Assembly (NCBI GenBank): GCA_012798365.1
Contig: JAAZNH010000135.1
Span: 1-5,166, forward strand
DNA length: 5,166 nt
Direction of reading: 5' to 3'
Source: Methanomicrobiales archaeon
GTDB lineage: Archaea; Halobacteriota; Methanomicrobia; Methanomicrobiales; Methanospirillaceae
The notes beneath the pieces were generated by a model that saw only the letters and a program-made list of their open reading frames with translations, searched no databases and had not been told where the DNA came from. Below are positions 1 to 5,166 of this stretch, in pieces. Both the position numbers and the translations under genes were made by a program. How positions within the stretch are numbered: position 1 is the first letter of the stretch; each line of letters begins with the position of its first letter.

Positions 1-59
1 CCAGAAGGACTGGAAAAACCATTTGCCGTTCGCCAACCCGACCCAGCTGAAACAATCTG

Positions 60-1559
60 CTAACTCACAACCATCGATGACGTCCCGCAGTCCTCCTGGC
101 CGGCCATATCCTTAACGCAGACATTGAAGGTGTACGGTTTCATCTCAGCCGGCGCAGTCCCGGTCAGGTACCCGTTAATATCCACGATCATGCCCATCGG
201 AGGGGCAGCGGAAAACGAACCGGGGGTGAACGAGTACGGCGGCGTTCCTCCGGATGCTGTTGCAACCTGCGTTGTGCAGGGCTCGCCCGGACAGCACCCG
301 CCGGTAAGGGGGATGAGAACGAGCGGGCCGCCACCCCCTGAAGGTAGGGTAGAGGTGATTGTCGGGCGGTCCCTGTTGAACACGCAGGACTCCGTTTCTG
401 CATCGTACGTTGATCCGGGATAATTATTCGTGCAGTAGTCCTGGTAGTTGATAGCCGTGGTCACCGCAGTTTTCTTAAACAGCGCCGTGACCGTCTTGTC
501 AGCGGTCATCACAACCGTGCAGTCACCGGATCCGGAGCAGGAACCGGACCAGCCGGTGAACAGGATCCCGCTGCCGGGGAATGCTGCAACAGATACTGCC
601 GTGCCGGACGGGAACTTCAGCACACATTGCGCCCCTCCCCCGCCGGAAGAGCACGACTGGCTTGTTGCCTCCGGCTCCCACCCGATGGTGGTCCCTTCAA
701 GGTCAGCAGTTGTCAGGTCCCCTGCCATGAGGACCGTGAGCCGGTACTCCGGGACCGGAGTTCCTTTCGTGGTAACGGTTGTTTTCGGCACGAGAGTGGT
801 CGGCGACGTGACGGGGGTTTCCGTGCGGGCCTGCGTGGTTGCCGCAACCGTCGGGGTTGGTGTCGGGTACGATTCATCATAGGGGGTGAAGACCGGGGCG
901 TCCGAGAAGGTGAGGGATGAGGTGTACTGCGGGTTCAGCCAGAAGTCAACGGTTGTGGATCCCAGCGTACCGGCCTTGCCCCCGATATCTGCCCACGGTA
1001 TGCAGATCGTCCGCCCGTACGCGTCATAACAGCGCTGGTTGCACTGGAGATGGCAGGAGTCCCAGATGCTGTCGTGCCCGCGGTCTTCGCAGTAATCGTA
1101 ACAGGCATCATGCGCCTGGCAGCCCACGTGGGTGGGGCACCGGATCACATTGGTGTACCGGCAGGTCCCGGTCTTCTTGTCATTCTCGATGATGATCATC
1201 GGGAGCTTTGTACAGCGGCCTTCCGGGCAGTCCGGGCCGCAGGCTCCCCGGCACAGGCTCCCTGATACTTCGAGCGGGTTTGCCAGGTGGGGTGCCTTGC
1301 CGGCCCCGATCGGGCAGCCATCGGTTGTCGAAGATTCACCGGTGATCTTCGTTAACGGGATACTGTCCGGCAACGGAAAGGGCGGGATGATATCTACATG
1401 GGCAGCCTTTCCGCTCTCGTGCAGGGTCCAGTCCTTGAAGATATCCTCGTCTATTGCCAGGACCCCGGGCAGGAGTGCCGTCATGAGCACTGCCACAATG
1501 AGCAGGATGACGAGCCCGCCGGTGATTCTTCTGGTGGCCGGAACATGAATGCTGTTCAT
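60..1559 (-). CDS. Secreted multidomain protein with phospholipase A2-like cysteine-rich domain
   Basis: A 499-residue exported protein of unproven function. Residues 10-35 form a signal peptide: Arg-Arg, then a long Leu/Ile/Val stretch ending GVLA, with cleavage likely after A35. Residues 80-190 hold 14 cysteines and the signature GCQAHDACYDYC (146-157). It matches the active site of secreted phospholipase A2: H150 and D151 correspond to the catalytic His48 and calcium-binding Asp49, and C147, C153 and Y154 to Cys45, Cys51 and Tyr52. The canonical YGCxCGxGG calcium loop is not visible, so catalysis is uncertain. A Thr/Pro linker (about 231-270) follows. Residues 272-363 resemble an InlB-type beta repeat (FTGWSGSCSGSGDC, then TADKTVTALF). 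Residues 420-497 look like a putative Ig domain of the He_PIG type (GGTPPYSF, GYLTGTAP). The start at 1559 is chosen because AGGTGAT lies 4 nt upstream; ATG at 1565 would add two residues and overlap the preceding stop. Confidence 0.85.
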   Translation of the reverse strand: MNSIHVPATRRITGGLVILLIVAVLMTALLPGVLAIDEDIFKDWTLHESGKAAHVDIIPPFPLPDSIPLTKITGESSTTDGCPIGAGKAPHLANPLEVSGSLCRGACGPDCPEGRCTKLPMIIIENDKKTGTCRYTNVIRCPTHVGCQAHDACYDYCEDRGHDSIWDSCHLQCNQRCYDAYGRTICIPWADIGGKAGTLGSTTVDFWLNPQYTSSLTFSDAPVFTPYDESYPTPTPTVAATTQARTETPVTSPTTLVPKTTVTTKGTPVPEYRLTVLMAGDLTTADLEGTTIGWEPEATSQSCSSGGGGAQCVLKFPSGTAVSVAAFPGSGILFTGWSGSCSGSGDCTVVMTADKTVTALFKKTAVTTAINYQDYCTNNYPGSTYDAETESCVFNRDRPTITSTLPSGGGGPLVLIPLTGGCCPGEPCTTQVATASGGTPPYSFTPGSFSAAPPMGMIVDINGYLTGTAPAEMKPYTFNVCVKDMAGQEDCGTSSMVVS

Positions 1560-1563
1560 CACC

Positions 1564-1570
1564 ATCACCT
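1564..1570 (-). promoter_or_regulatory. Ribosome-binding site on the upstream gene's stop codon
   Basis: On the minus strand AGGTGAT is a seven-base perfect complement to the end of archaeal 16S rRNA (AUCACCU). It spans the last Arg codon and TGA stop of the 1565-2014 gene and lies 4 nt before the ATG at 1559. A second ATG at 1565 shares one base with that stop (TGATG). The layout favours 1559 as the start and suggests translational coupling of the two genes. Confidence 0.7.
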
Positions 1571-2014
1571 GACCCTCACGAAAATAACCGAGAAATCTTT
1601 GGTATGCAGGACATCGGAGATCGGATCGTAGATAACAACAATTTTCGTCCCCGCTTTGCCGGAGGAGAACTGGTACGTGTCTTCGCCGATCCGCTCCCAC
1701 CGGCCTACCGCATAGTCCCCGGTGTCAGGGTACCGGAGCGTAGCGGTGCCGTCCGGGTCACAGACCATCCGGACACTGGTCTCTCCGATCGACCAGGTCC
1801 CCACAATGGGTTCAGGACCCAGCCTGATGATCCCAAATATGATAAGTGCTGCGGCAATGATGATAAGAAGAACAATTACTGCGCCGGCAATGAGCCACCT
1901 GCGGCCGTGGCGTCCCGTAGCCGCCGGGGCGGGAGGGGGAATGGCCGGGTTTCCCGTCGTGCCGGGATTTCCTGCAGGCAGGCCAGGACCGGGATGGGGA
2001 CCCGTAGTGTCCAT
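1565..2014 (-). CDS. Small single-span membrane protein with outer beta-rich domain
   Basis: A 149-residue protein I cannot assign to a named family. Residues 1-34 are rich in Pro, Gly and Ala and end in the basic stretch GRHGRRW. One strongly hydrophobic helix follows (about 41-63). By the positive-inside rule the N-terminus is cytoplasmic and residues 65-149 face outward. The outer part reads like a small beta barrel or sandwich: PIVGTWS (69-75), DPDGTATLRY (86-95), VGRWERIGEDTYQF (103-116), then alternating strands to the end. The order GTW, DGTxTL, WxxxGxxTY resembles lipocalin-like domains, but that is only a pattern match. It has one cysteine (C85). The start is ATG, with a GGGG a few bases upstream as a weak ribosome-binding site. 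The gene overlaps or nearly touches the secreted PLA2-like gene downstream, so the two probably act at the same cell surface. It begins 70 bp after the methyltransferase gene. Confidence 0.8.
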   Translation of the reverse strand: MDTTGPHPGPGLPAGNPGTTGNPAIPPPAPAATGRHGRRWLIAGAVIVLLIIIAAALIIFGIIRLGPEPIVGTWSIGETSVRMVCDPDGTATLRYPDTGDYAVGRWERIGEDTYQFSSGKAGTKIVVIYDPISDVLHTKDFSVIFVRVR

Positions 2015-2084
2015 GATACCCCATACAGGTACCAGCTATTTCAAAGTATCCCCGGCAGGTGGCGCTCATGTCCACCGATCCACC

Positions 2085-2846
2085 TCATCTCTCGTCCGCG
2101 TCCTCGCCGAAATCGCGAAGGTTCGATGACCCGGTCTTGTCCCGGTCCAGGAGTTTTGGATCAATGTGCCACTCGCTCCTGCGCAGCAAACCGTGGAGCG
2201 TACTTGCCTCGCGGACTGTCAGGTTGCACCGGCCCAAAATCCTCCGTATGAGGATGAGGGTATTCTCCCGCTTGAACTTCGGGTGATGGATCCCGTCCAG
2301 GTACCGGTCGACATGCTGGTACAGGTATTCCATGTCCTGCGGGGGACAGAGGGCATAGGAAGGGAGGGGCAGGTTTGCAAGATCATAACAGACCACGCCG
2401 ACAGCATGGGACAGGTTGAGGATGGGATATTCTTCGCTTGTCGGGATTGTCAGGATCATGTCGCTCCTCTTCACCTCCTCGTTGTTCAGCCCCCAGTTCT
2501 CGCGGCCGAAGAGGATCGAGATGCGCCCGTCAATATCCTTTATCCGTTCGCGAACCTCTTTGGGCGAGTAAAACGGCATCCGCATCGAGTGGCAGACCGA
2601 TTTTGAGACCGTACCGGTCGTGGAGATGACGATATTGCTCCGGGCAAAGACATCCTCGATCGTGCAGATCTCGGCATTCTTCAGCACGTCCTGGGCATGC
2701 GAAGCCCGGGCTTTGGCCTCATTGCCCAGCGGGCAGGGGTTGATGAGGACAAGGCGGGAGAACCCGAAGTTCTTCATAACCCGGGCGCAGAAGCCCACGT
2801 TGCCCTCGTAGATCGGCTCAACAAGGACGATATCGATCTCGGGCAT
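2085..2846 (-). CDS. trmJ: SPOUT-class RNA 2'-O-methyltransferase (TrmH group 1, TrmJ-like)
   Basis: A 253-residue enzyme of the TrmH/SpoU superfamily, group 1, expected to transfer methyl from S-adenosylmethionine to a ribose 2'-OH in tRNA. TrmJ members modify position 32 of the anticodon loop. The three SPOUT motifs are present: motif 1 EGNVGFCARVMKNFGF (14-29) with N16 and R22; motif 2 ILFGRENWGLNNEEV (111-125) with GRE; motif 3 IPTSEEYPILNLSHAVGVV (134-152), part of the trefoil knot that binds AdoMet. Residues from about 160 to 253 form a helical, basic extension of the kind TrmJ uses to hold tRNA. I chose the ATG at 2846, where the family homology begins (PEIDIVLVEP). A TTG nine codons upstream (2873) would overlap the lipid gene and add nothing recognisable. 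The start lies 10 bp after the stop of the geranylgeranylglyceryl phosphate synthase gene, without a clear Shine-Dalgarno, so the two are probably one transcript. The family is secure; the exact target nucleotide is inferred. Confidence 0.93.
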   Translation of the reverse strand: MPEIDIVLVEPIYEGNVGFCARVMKNFGFSRLVLINPCPLGNEAKARASHAQDVLKNAEICTIEDVFARSNIVISTTGTVSKSVCHSMRMPFYSPKEVRERIKDIDGRISILFGRENWGLNNEEVKRSDMILTIPTSEEYPILNLSHAVGVVCYDLANLPLPSYALCPPQDMEYLYQHVDRYLDGIHHPKFKRENTLILIRRILGRCNLTVREASTLHGLLRRSEWHIDPKLLDRDKTGSSNLRDFGEDADER

Positions 2847-2856
2847 AAAAAAGGGG

Positions 2857-3543
2857 TTACTGGACCGCGTCAACCGTTGCCTTCAGGACCGCCGGCCCCT
2901 GGTCATAGACTGCGTTTCCGACAACGATCGTGTCAGCATATTTGCCCATAGTGGCAGCTTTCTCGGCAGAATTGATCCCGCCGCCATAGTACAGGATGGA
3001 ATCCTGGACCGCTTCTGCAGCAGCCTGTACGATCTCGGGGTTGCCAAACGTGCCGCTGTATTCGATGTACACGATCGGGAAATGGAAGTAATTGTCGGCA
3101 ACCGAGACATAGGCGGCAACCTCTTCGGCTTTGAGGTCACAGACAGATTTGGTGACTTTTCCTACCGACGAGTTGGGGTTGAGGACAATGTAGGCTTCCG
3201 GAACAATGTACTGCCACGGGATCTTTCCTTTCTGCATCCTGACCCATGCCATGTGCTTGCCCACCAGCCAGGTAACGTCGGTCGTGTTCATCACGCTTGG
3301 GACAAAGACGAAATCGATCCCTTTGGTCAGCACCGCCTCAGGGCCTGCCGGTTCCATCACGAGCGGGAGGTCGTAGGCTTTCACTTCCTTCAGAAGTGCC
3401 GCCAGGTTCTCCTCGGTGACATTGAGGGTCCCCGAGAGCATCAGGGCATCGGTACCGCTGGCCGCGATAGCCTCGATATCGCCTGCTTTGAGCTGTTTGT
3501 CAGGATCGAGTTTGGTCACGTGCACCCAGTCTTTCCATTTCAT
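2857..3543 (-). CDS. Geranylgeranylglyceryl phosphate synthase (archaeal group I)
   Basis: A 228-residue (beta/alpha)8 enzyme that joins sn-glycerol-1-phosphate to geranylgeranyl diphosphate. This makes the first ether bond of archaeal membrane lipids and sets their glycerol stereochemistry. The sequence matches the euryarchaeal group I form (Archaeoglobus type) over its whole length. The N-terminal signature WVHVTKLDPDK is at 6-16, the SGT loop at 37-39, EPAG at 64-67 and GKHMAWVRM at 95-103. VLNPNSSVGKVTK lies at 120-132, the phosphate-site YIEYSGTFGNPE at 159-170, YGGGI at 186-190 and DTIVVGN at 204-210. All the conserved ligand-binding blocks I know of are there, so it should be active. 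The ATG at 3543 (MKWKDW) is where the family begins; the frame stays open 57 codons upstream to a TTG, but that stretch does not belong to the enzyme. There is no Shine-Dalgarno just before the ATG, so the message may be nearly leaderless. It is followed 10 bp later by the TrmJ-like gene. Confidence 0.95.
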   Translation of the reverse strand: MKWKDWVHVTKLDPDKQLKAGDIEAIAASGTDALMLSGTLNVTEENLAALLKEVKAYDLPLVMEPAGPEAVLTKGIDFVFVPSVMNTTDVTWLVGKHMAWVRMQKGKIPWQYIVPEAYIVLNPNSSVGKVTKSVCDLKAEEVAAYVSVADNYFHFPIVYIEYSGTFGNPEIVQAAAEAVQDSILYYGGGINSAEKAATMGKYADTIVVGNAVYDQGPAVLKATVDAVQ

Positions 3544-3575
3544 CAGTATCAGTAGTACAGTTGGTGTTCCCTCCA

Positions 3576-3581
3576 CATATA
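3576..3581 (-). promoter_or_regulatory. Possible TATA element of the lipid-synthase gene
   Basis: The minus strand reads GGTATATGTGG, with TATATG centred about 36 nt before the ATG at 3543. An archaeal start site some 26 nt downstream would give a leader of roughly 10 nt. That fits the missing Shine-Dalgarno. The flank upstream (GCCGG) is a poor BRE, so this is tentative. Another candidate further upstream is TTTATTGATA near 3845-3854. Confidence 0.25.
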
Positions 3582-3753
3582 CCGGCTGGCCGTTTCCGGT
3601 GCGGGTTGCGGGGGGCTGCCCACCGTTTTCGAGCTGTTCTCCCTTAAGGTCACGACACTCTACGCACAATTTTACTGCAATTGTCCAGTGTTCCTGAACC
3701 CTGAAGGTTCTCAACCGCTCACCGGATCAAGACAATACCGCCATCAGATTGTG

Positions 3754-3890
3754 ACCGGCCCCAATCCAGTACCATGATTAATCCATCAACACTCTCAATT
3801 GCGGACTGAACTCGACCTGCCACCAGGATCTATCCATGAACGCTATCAATAAATCACCGGCCCCAGACCGTCCTTGATCAATCCCTGAAG
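3754..3890. repeat. Degenerate direct repeats, about 50-bp period
   Basis: Three related copies read on the plus strand. Core elements are TGATTAATCCATCAAC (3775-3790), GGATCTATCCATGAAC (3826-3841) and TGATCAATCCCTGAAG (3875-3890), 51 and 49 bp apart. The first two extend to 29 positions with 23 identical (3771-3799 against 3822-3850). The first and third are each preceded by the exact 10-mer ACCGGCCCCA (3754-3763 and 3856-3865). Copies are too diverged, and the spacers too variable, for a CRISPR array. They could be decayed tandem repeats or multiple binding sites. Confidence 0.5.
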
Positions 3891-3953
3891 GACGCCACTT
3901 TGGGACTTACATGGCAATGACATGCCAGCCAATGTCCACGGGTCGTTACAGAG

Positions 3954-3977
3954 AAAAAAACCGGGGCGACAAACCCG
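3954..3977 (-). terminator. Hairpin plus T7 tract, distal terminator of receiver gene
   Basis: On the minus strand CGGG (3977-3974) pairs with CCCG (3965-3962) around an 8-base loop and is followed at once by seven T residues (3960-3954). It lies 43 bp beyond the stop of the receiver gene and about 30 bp after a similar hairpin, so it probably backs up the first. T-tracts alone can end archaeal transcription. Confidence 0.5.
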
Positions 3978-3985
3978 TGGAAGAG

Positions 3986-4011
3986 AAAAAAGGTCCGGTG
4001 GGAATACTCCC
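3986..4011 (-). terminator. Hairpin plus T6 tract, proximal terminator of receiver gene
   Basis: Just after the receiver gene's TGA the minus strand has GGGA-GTAT-TCCC (4011-4000), with a possible CC/GG extension, followed within 8 bases by six T residues (3991-3986). The position and T-tract fit termination of the receiver transcript before the lipid-synthase operon. Confidence 0.5.
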
Positions 4012-4019
4012 GGCGCGAT

Positions 4020-4391
4020 TCACTTTGCAGAGGCCAGTTCCAGGGCAACGCGGAGGTCCTTGTCATCGAACGGTTTGACAAGGTAAGCATTCGGGTGGGT
4101 CTTCTTTGCGCGGGCAAGGGTCTCTTCATCAGTGCGGGAGGTGAGGTAGACAATGGCAATCCCGCTATTATTTTTCCGGATCTCCTCGGCAACCGTGATC
4201 CCGTCCGGCGCGCTGGAGAGGGAGATGTCCATGAGCACGATCTCGGGCTGTGCCTCTGCAATCTTTTCAAGAGCTTCCGTCCCGTTCATGGCCCGCCCGC
4301 AACATTCGTGGCCCAGTTTTTTGATCCGCCATTCCGTGGTCTTTGCGATGATATCGTCATCCTCGACAATAAAGATCCGTGCCTGCGACAT
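4020..4391 (-). CDS. Stand-alone receiver-domain response regulator (CheY-like)
   Basis: A 123-residue cytoplasmic protein that is a single receiver domain with no output domain. It would accept phosphate from a histidine kinase and act through a partner protein. The key positions are complete: acidic pocket E10-D11-D12 in IFIVEDDDII, phospho-acceptor D55 in IVLMDISL, T84 in IVYLTS, aromatic switch Y103 and conserved K106 in YLVKPFDD. Residues 56-65 (ISLSSAPDGI) form the usual loop after the acceptor Asp. Single receivers like this are numerous in methanogens, often feeding phosphorelays with PAS-containing kinases. No kinase gene lies in the window, so the partner is unknown. The start is ATG with GGGG 6 nt upstream. 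It has its own probable promoter and a leader hairpin, and terminators follow it, so it is probably transcribed alone. A role in chemotaxis is not supported by the context. Confidence 0.93.
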   Translation of the reverse strand: MSQARIFIVEDDDIIAKTTEWRIKKLGHECCGRAMNGTEALEKIAEAQPEIVLMDISLSSAPDGITVAEEIRKNNSGIAIVYLTSRTDEETLARAKKTHPNAYLVKPFDDKDLRVALELASAK

Positions 4392-4417
4392 GGTATGCCC
4401 CGTTCCTGGTCATGGAA

Positions 4418-4442
4418 GCGCCGGCTTGTGATAAGCCGGTGC
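4418..4442 (-). promoter_or_regulatory. Leader hairpin upstream of receiver gene
   Basis: A perfect 7-bp inverted repeat, CCGGCTT (4421-4427) and AAGCCGG (4433-4439), flanks a 5-base loop. Two more outer pairs (4418/4442 and 4419/4441) form beyond one mismatch. It sits 27 bp before the receiver ATG and just downstream of the expected transcription start. It could therefore be a structure in the 5' leader or a palindromic operator for a dimeric repressor. Confidence 0.6.
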
Positions 4443-4467
4443 ACTATAACAGAACATCACACAGGGT

Positions 4468-4475
4468 AATATAAA
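4468..4475 (-). promoter_or_regulatory. Archaeal TATA box for the receiver gene
   Basis: The minus strand reads CCTTTTATATTACC, and TTTATATT is close to the archaeal TATA consensus. A start about 26 nt downstream would be near 4445, giving a leader of about 54 nt that contains the 4418-4442 hairpin. A second, weaker candidate, TTATAG, lies at 4444-4449. The TTTT run at 4473-4476 may also help to end the upstream HEAT-protein transcript. Confidence 0.5.
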
Positions 4476-4514
4476 AGGTATTCCGTTGCGGGGGCGGTAC
4501 AGGGAGCCAGGGGG

Positions 4515-5166
4515 TCACCCGGCTGCCTGCCGGGGGGGTGTCCTGCGGCGCATGAGATCGAGGATCTGCTCGATTGCGTCCAGCTGGACCGGGTTTTTGG
4601 CCTCCTTTTTGATCTCGACAAGTTCCGGTACCGCCTTCTGGCCCATATCGGCAAGGGCGTTCATGGCCTCAAGCCGGGCATCCGGGTTGTCGCTGGTGAG
4701 AATGCCGGCAAGGGTTGTCACCGCTTTCGATCCCCCGACCCTGCCAAGGGCCGCAACGGCCCCTGCCCGTACCTCCTCGTTTGCATCGTCCGTGAAATAG
4801 ATGAGGACATCCACTGCGGATGCACCCATCCGGGTGATCTCCAGCCACTCCTCGTTTGCCACCAGGAGATTGATCCGTTCCTGCTCCGATGCGGGCTCGT
4901 AGCCGACCTGACCGAAACATTCAGCTGCACCCGACCGCACCCGGCGCTCGCTGTGCAGCAGCGCCTCGGAGAGGTAAGGGATGGCATTCTCGCCAATCCC
5001 GGTCAGGGCGTCGATGGCGATCCGCCGGACCGTGAAATCCTCGCTGCCCATGGCTTCGATAAGCGAGGAGACGGCCCGCTCATCCCCGATATACCCGAGC
5101 GCCCGGGCTGCCCCGCTCTGGAGATCGGAATCGGTGCCGTTCAGGGCGCGGATAAGGGCATCCACC
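4515..5166 (-). CDS. HEAT-repeat protein, C-terminal part (runs off the window)
   Basis: The frame is open to the right edge, so the N-terminus is missing; the GTG at 5165 is internal to a repeat and is not taken as the start. The 216 visible residues are tandem helical HEAT/PBS-lyase repeats of about 30 residues. They start near residues 2, 33, 64, 117, 149 and 180 of the visible part. Each has the pattern LIxAL, acidic turn, VR, AAxALGxIG, for example AARALGYIGDERAV. Repeat 3 carries a longer insert (about 88-113, ASEQERINLL to WLEITRMGAS) before repeat 4. The last repeat ends in a basic RRRTPPRQAAG tail. No signal peptide or membrane span is visible. HEAT arrays bind proteins or, in the PBS-lyase group, chromophores; here a scaffold role is the default inference and no partner can be named. 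The next gene downstream is the receiver protein, but a promoter and 123 bp lie between. Confidence 0.88.
   Translation of the reverse strand, partial: VDALIRALNGTDSDLQSGAARALGYIGDERAVSSLIEAMGSEDFTVRRIAIDALTGIGENAIPYLSEALLHSERRVRSGAAECFGQVGYEPASEQERINLLVANEEWLEITRMGASAVDVLIYFTDDANEEVRAGAVAALGRVGGSKAVTTLAGILTSDNPDARLEAMNALADMGQKAVPELVEIKKEAKNPVQLDAIEQILDLMRRRTPPRQAAG
4518..4534. terminator. GC-rich hairpin at the end of the HEAT gene
   Basis: CCCGGC (4518-4523) and GCCGGG (4529-4534) form a perfect 6-bp stem with a 5-base loop, ending 1 bp before the HEAT gene's stop codon. No T-tract follows directly on the minus strand; the nearest is TTTT at 4473-4476. It may slow or end transcription, or it may simply reflect GC-rich codons. 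Confidence 0.25.

Larger units (their letters stand above)
3544..3953. other. Gene-poor intergenic stretch
   Basis: I see no convincing gene here. The minus-strand frame of the lipid synthase is open back to 3714, but this part matches no part of the enzyme family and starts only with TTG. The rest has very short reading frames only (for example 19 and 18 codons on the minus strand, starting at 3838 and 3776). The stretch contains degenerate repeats at 3754-3890 and a small hairpin, TGGCA/TGCCA with a 6-base loop, at 3912-3927. It is more AT-rich in places than the genes. It probably carries the promoter of the lipid-synthase operon. Confidence 0.6.

Noticed and set aside
2..115. Plus-strand open frame from the left edge (QKDWKNHLPFANPTQLKQSA)
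   Set aside because: It runs off the window, overlaps the end of the minus-strand secreted protein gene, and matches nothing I recognise; too short to judge.
448..882. Plus-strand ORF of 144 codons opposite the secreted protein gene
   Set aside because: It is antisense to a gene with signal peptide and recognisable domains, has no family resemblance, and its openness follows from the GC-rich, Thr/Pro/Gly-rich codons on the other strand.
1546..1631. Plus-strand reading MNAVHHHHLTL, resembling a His-tag
   Set aside because: It comes from the repeated GGTGATG around the start of the minus-strand gene read backwards. It is a coincidence and not a vector sequence.
1812..2069. Minus-strand ORF starting MSATCRGYF at 2069 with GAGGTGGAT upstream
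   Set aside because: It has a good Shine-Dalgarno-like sequence 11 nt upstream, but the spacing is long and the body is rich in Arg, Ser, Cys and His. It overlaps the membrane protein gene, which has a clear transmembrane helix. It is most likely a shadow frame.
3754..3890. Possible CRISPR array
   Set aside because: Copies differ at about one base in five, the spacing partly overlaps the repeats, and no cas gene is present.
3878..4270. Minus-strand ORF of 130 codons overlapping the receiver gene
   Set aside because: It is in another frame of the receiver gene, rich in Arg/Ser/Pro, and its tail runs through both terminators.

Overview
The window looks like chromosomal DNA of a methanogenic euryarchaeon, most likely of the order Methanomicrobiales. 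It encodes a euryarchaeal-type geranylgeranylglyceryl phosphate synthase (an ether-lipid enzyme), has TATA-like promoter elements and T-tract terminators, is fairly GC-rich, and carries secreted, threonine/proline-rich multidomain proteins of the kind common in that group. The order is inferred from the style of the proteins and has not been tested by a search.

Every gene I can support lies on the minus strand, so transcription runs from right to left. At the right edge (4515-5166) is the C-terminal part of a HEAT-repeat protein. Next is a stand-alone CheY-like receiver protein (4020-4391). It has its own probable promoter and a strong hairpin in its leader, and two hairpin/T-tract terminators follow it. 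A 476-bp stretch without a convincing gene (3544-4019) holds those terminators and a set of degenerate direct repeats about 50 bp apart.

Then come two housekeeping genes 10 bp apart, probably one operon: the geranylgeranylglyceryl phosphate synthase (2857-3543), which makes the first committed bond of archaeal membrane lipids, and a SPOUT-class TrmJ-like RNA 2'-O-methyltransferase (2085-2846).

After a 70-bp gap there is a tightly coupled pair. One gene encodes a small single-span membrane protein with a cytoplasmic Pro/Gly-rich tail and an outer beta-rich domain (1565-2014). The other encodes a secreted 499-residue protein (60-1559) with a cysteine-rich, phospholipase A2-like HD-x-CY domain, a Thr/Pro linker, an InlB-type repeat and a C-terminal Ig-like domain. 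The second gene's ribosome-binding site lies on the stop codon of the first, so the two are probably co-translated. This pair is the most interesting part of the window. A PLA2-type fold in an archaeon whose own lipids are ether-linked suggests either action on lipids of other organisms or a non-enzymatic, disulfide-stabilised adhesive role.

I found no tRNA or rRNA gene, CRISPR array, insertion sequence or obvious phage gene. Nothing here amounts to a demonstrably new multi-gene system.
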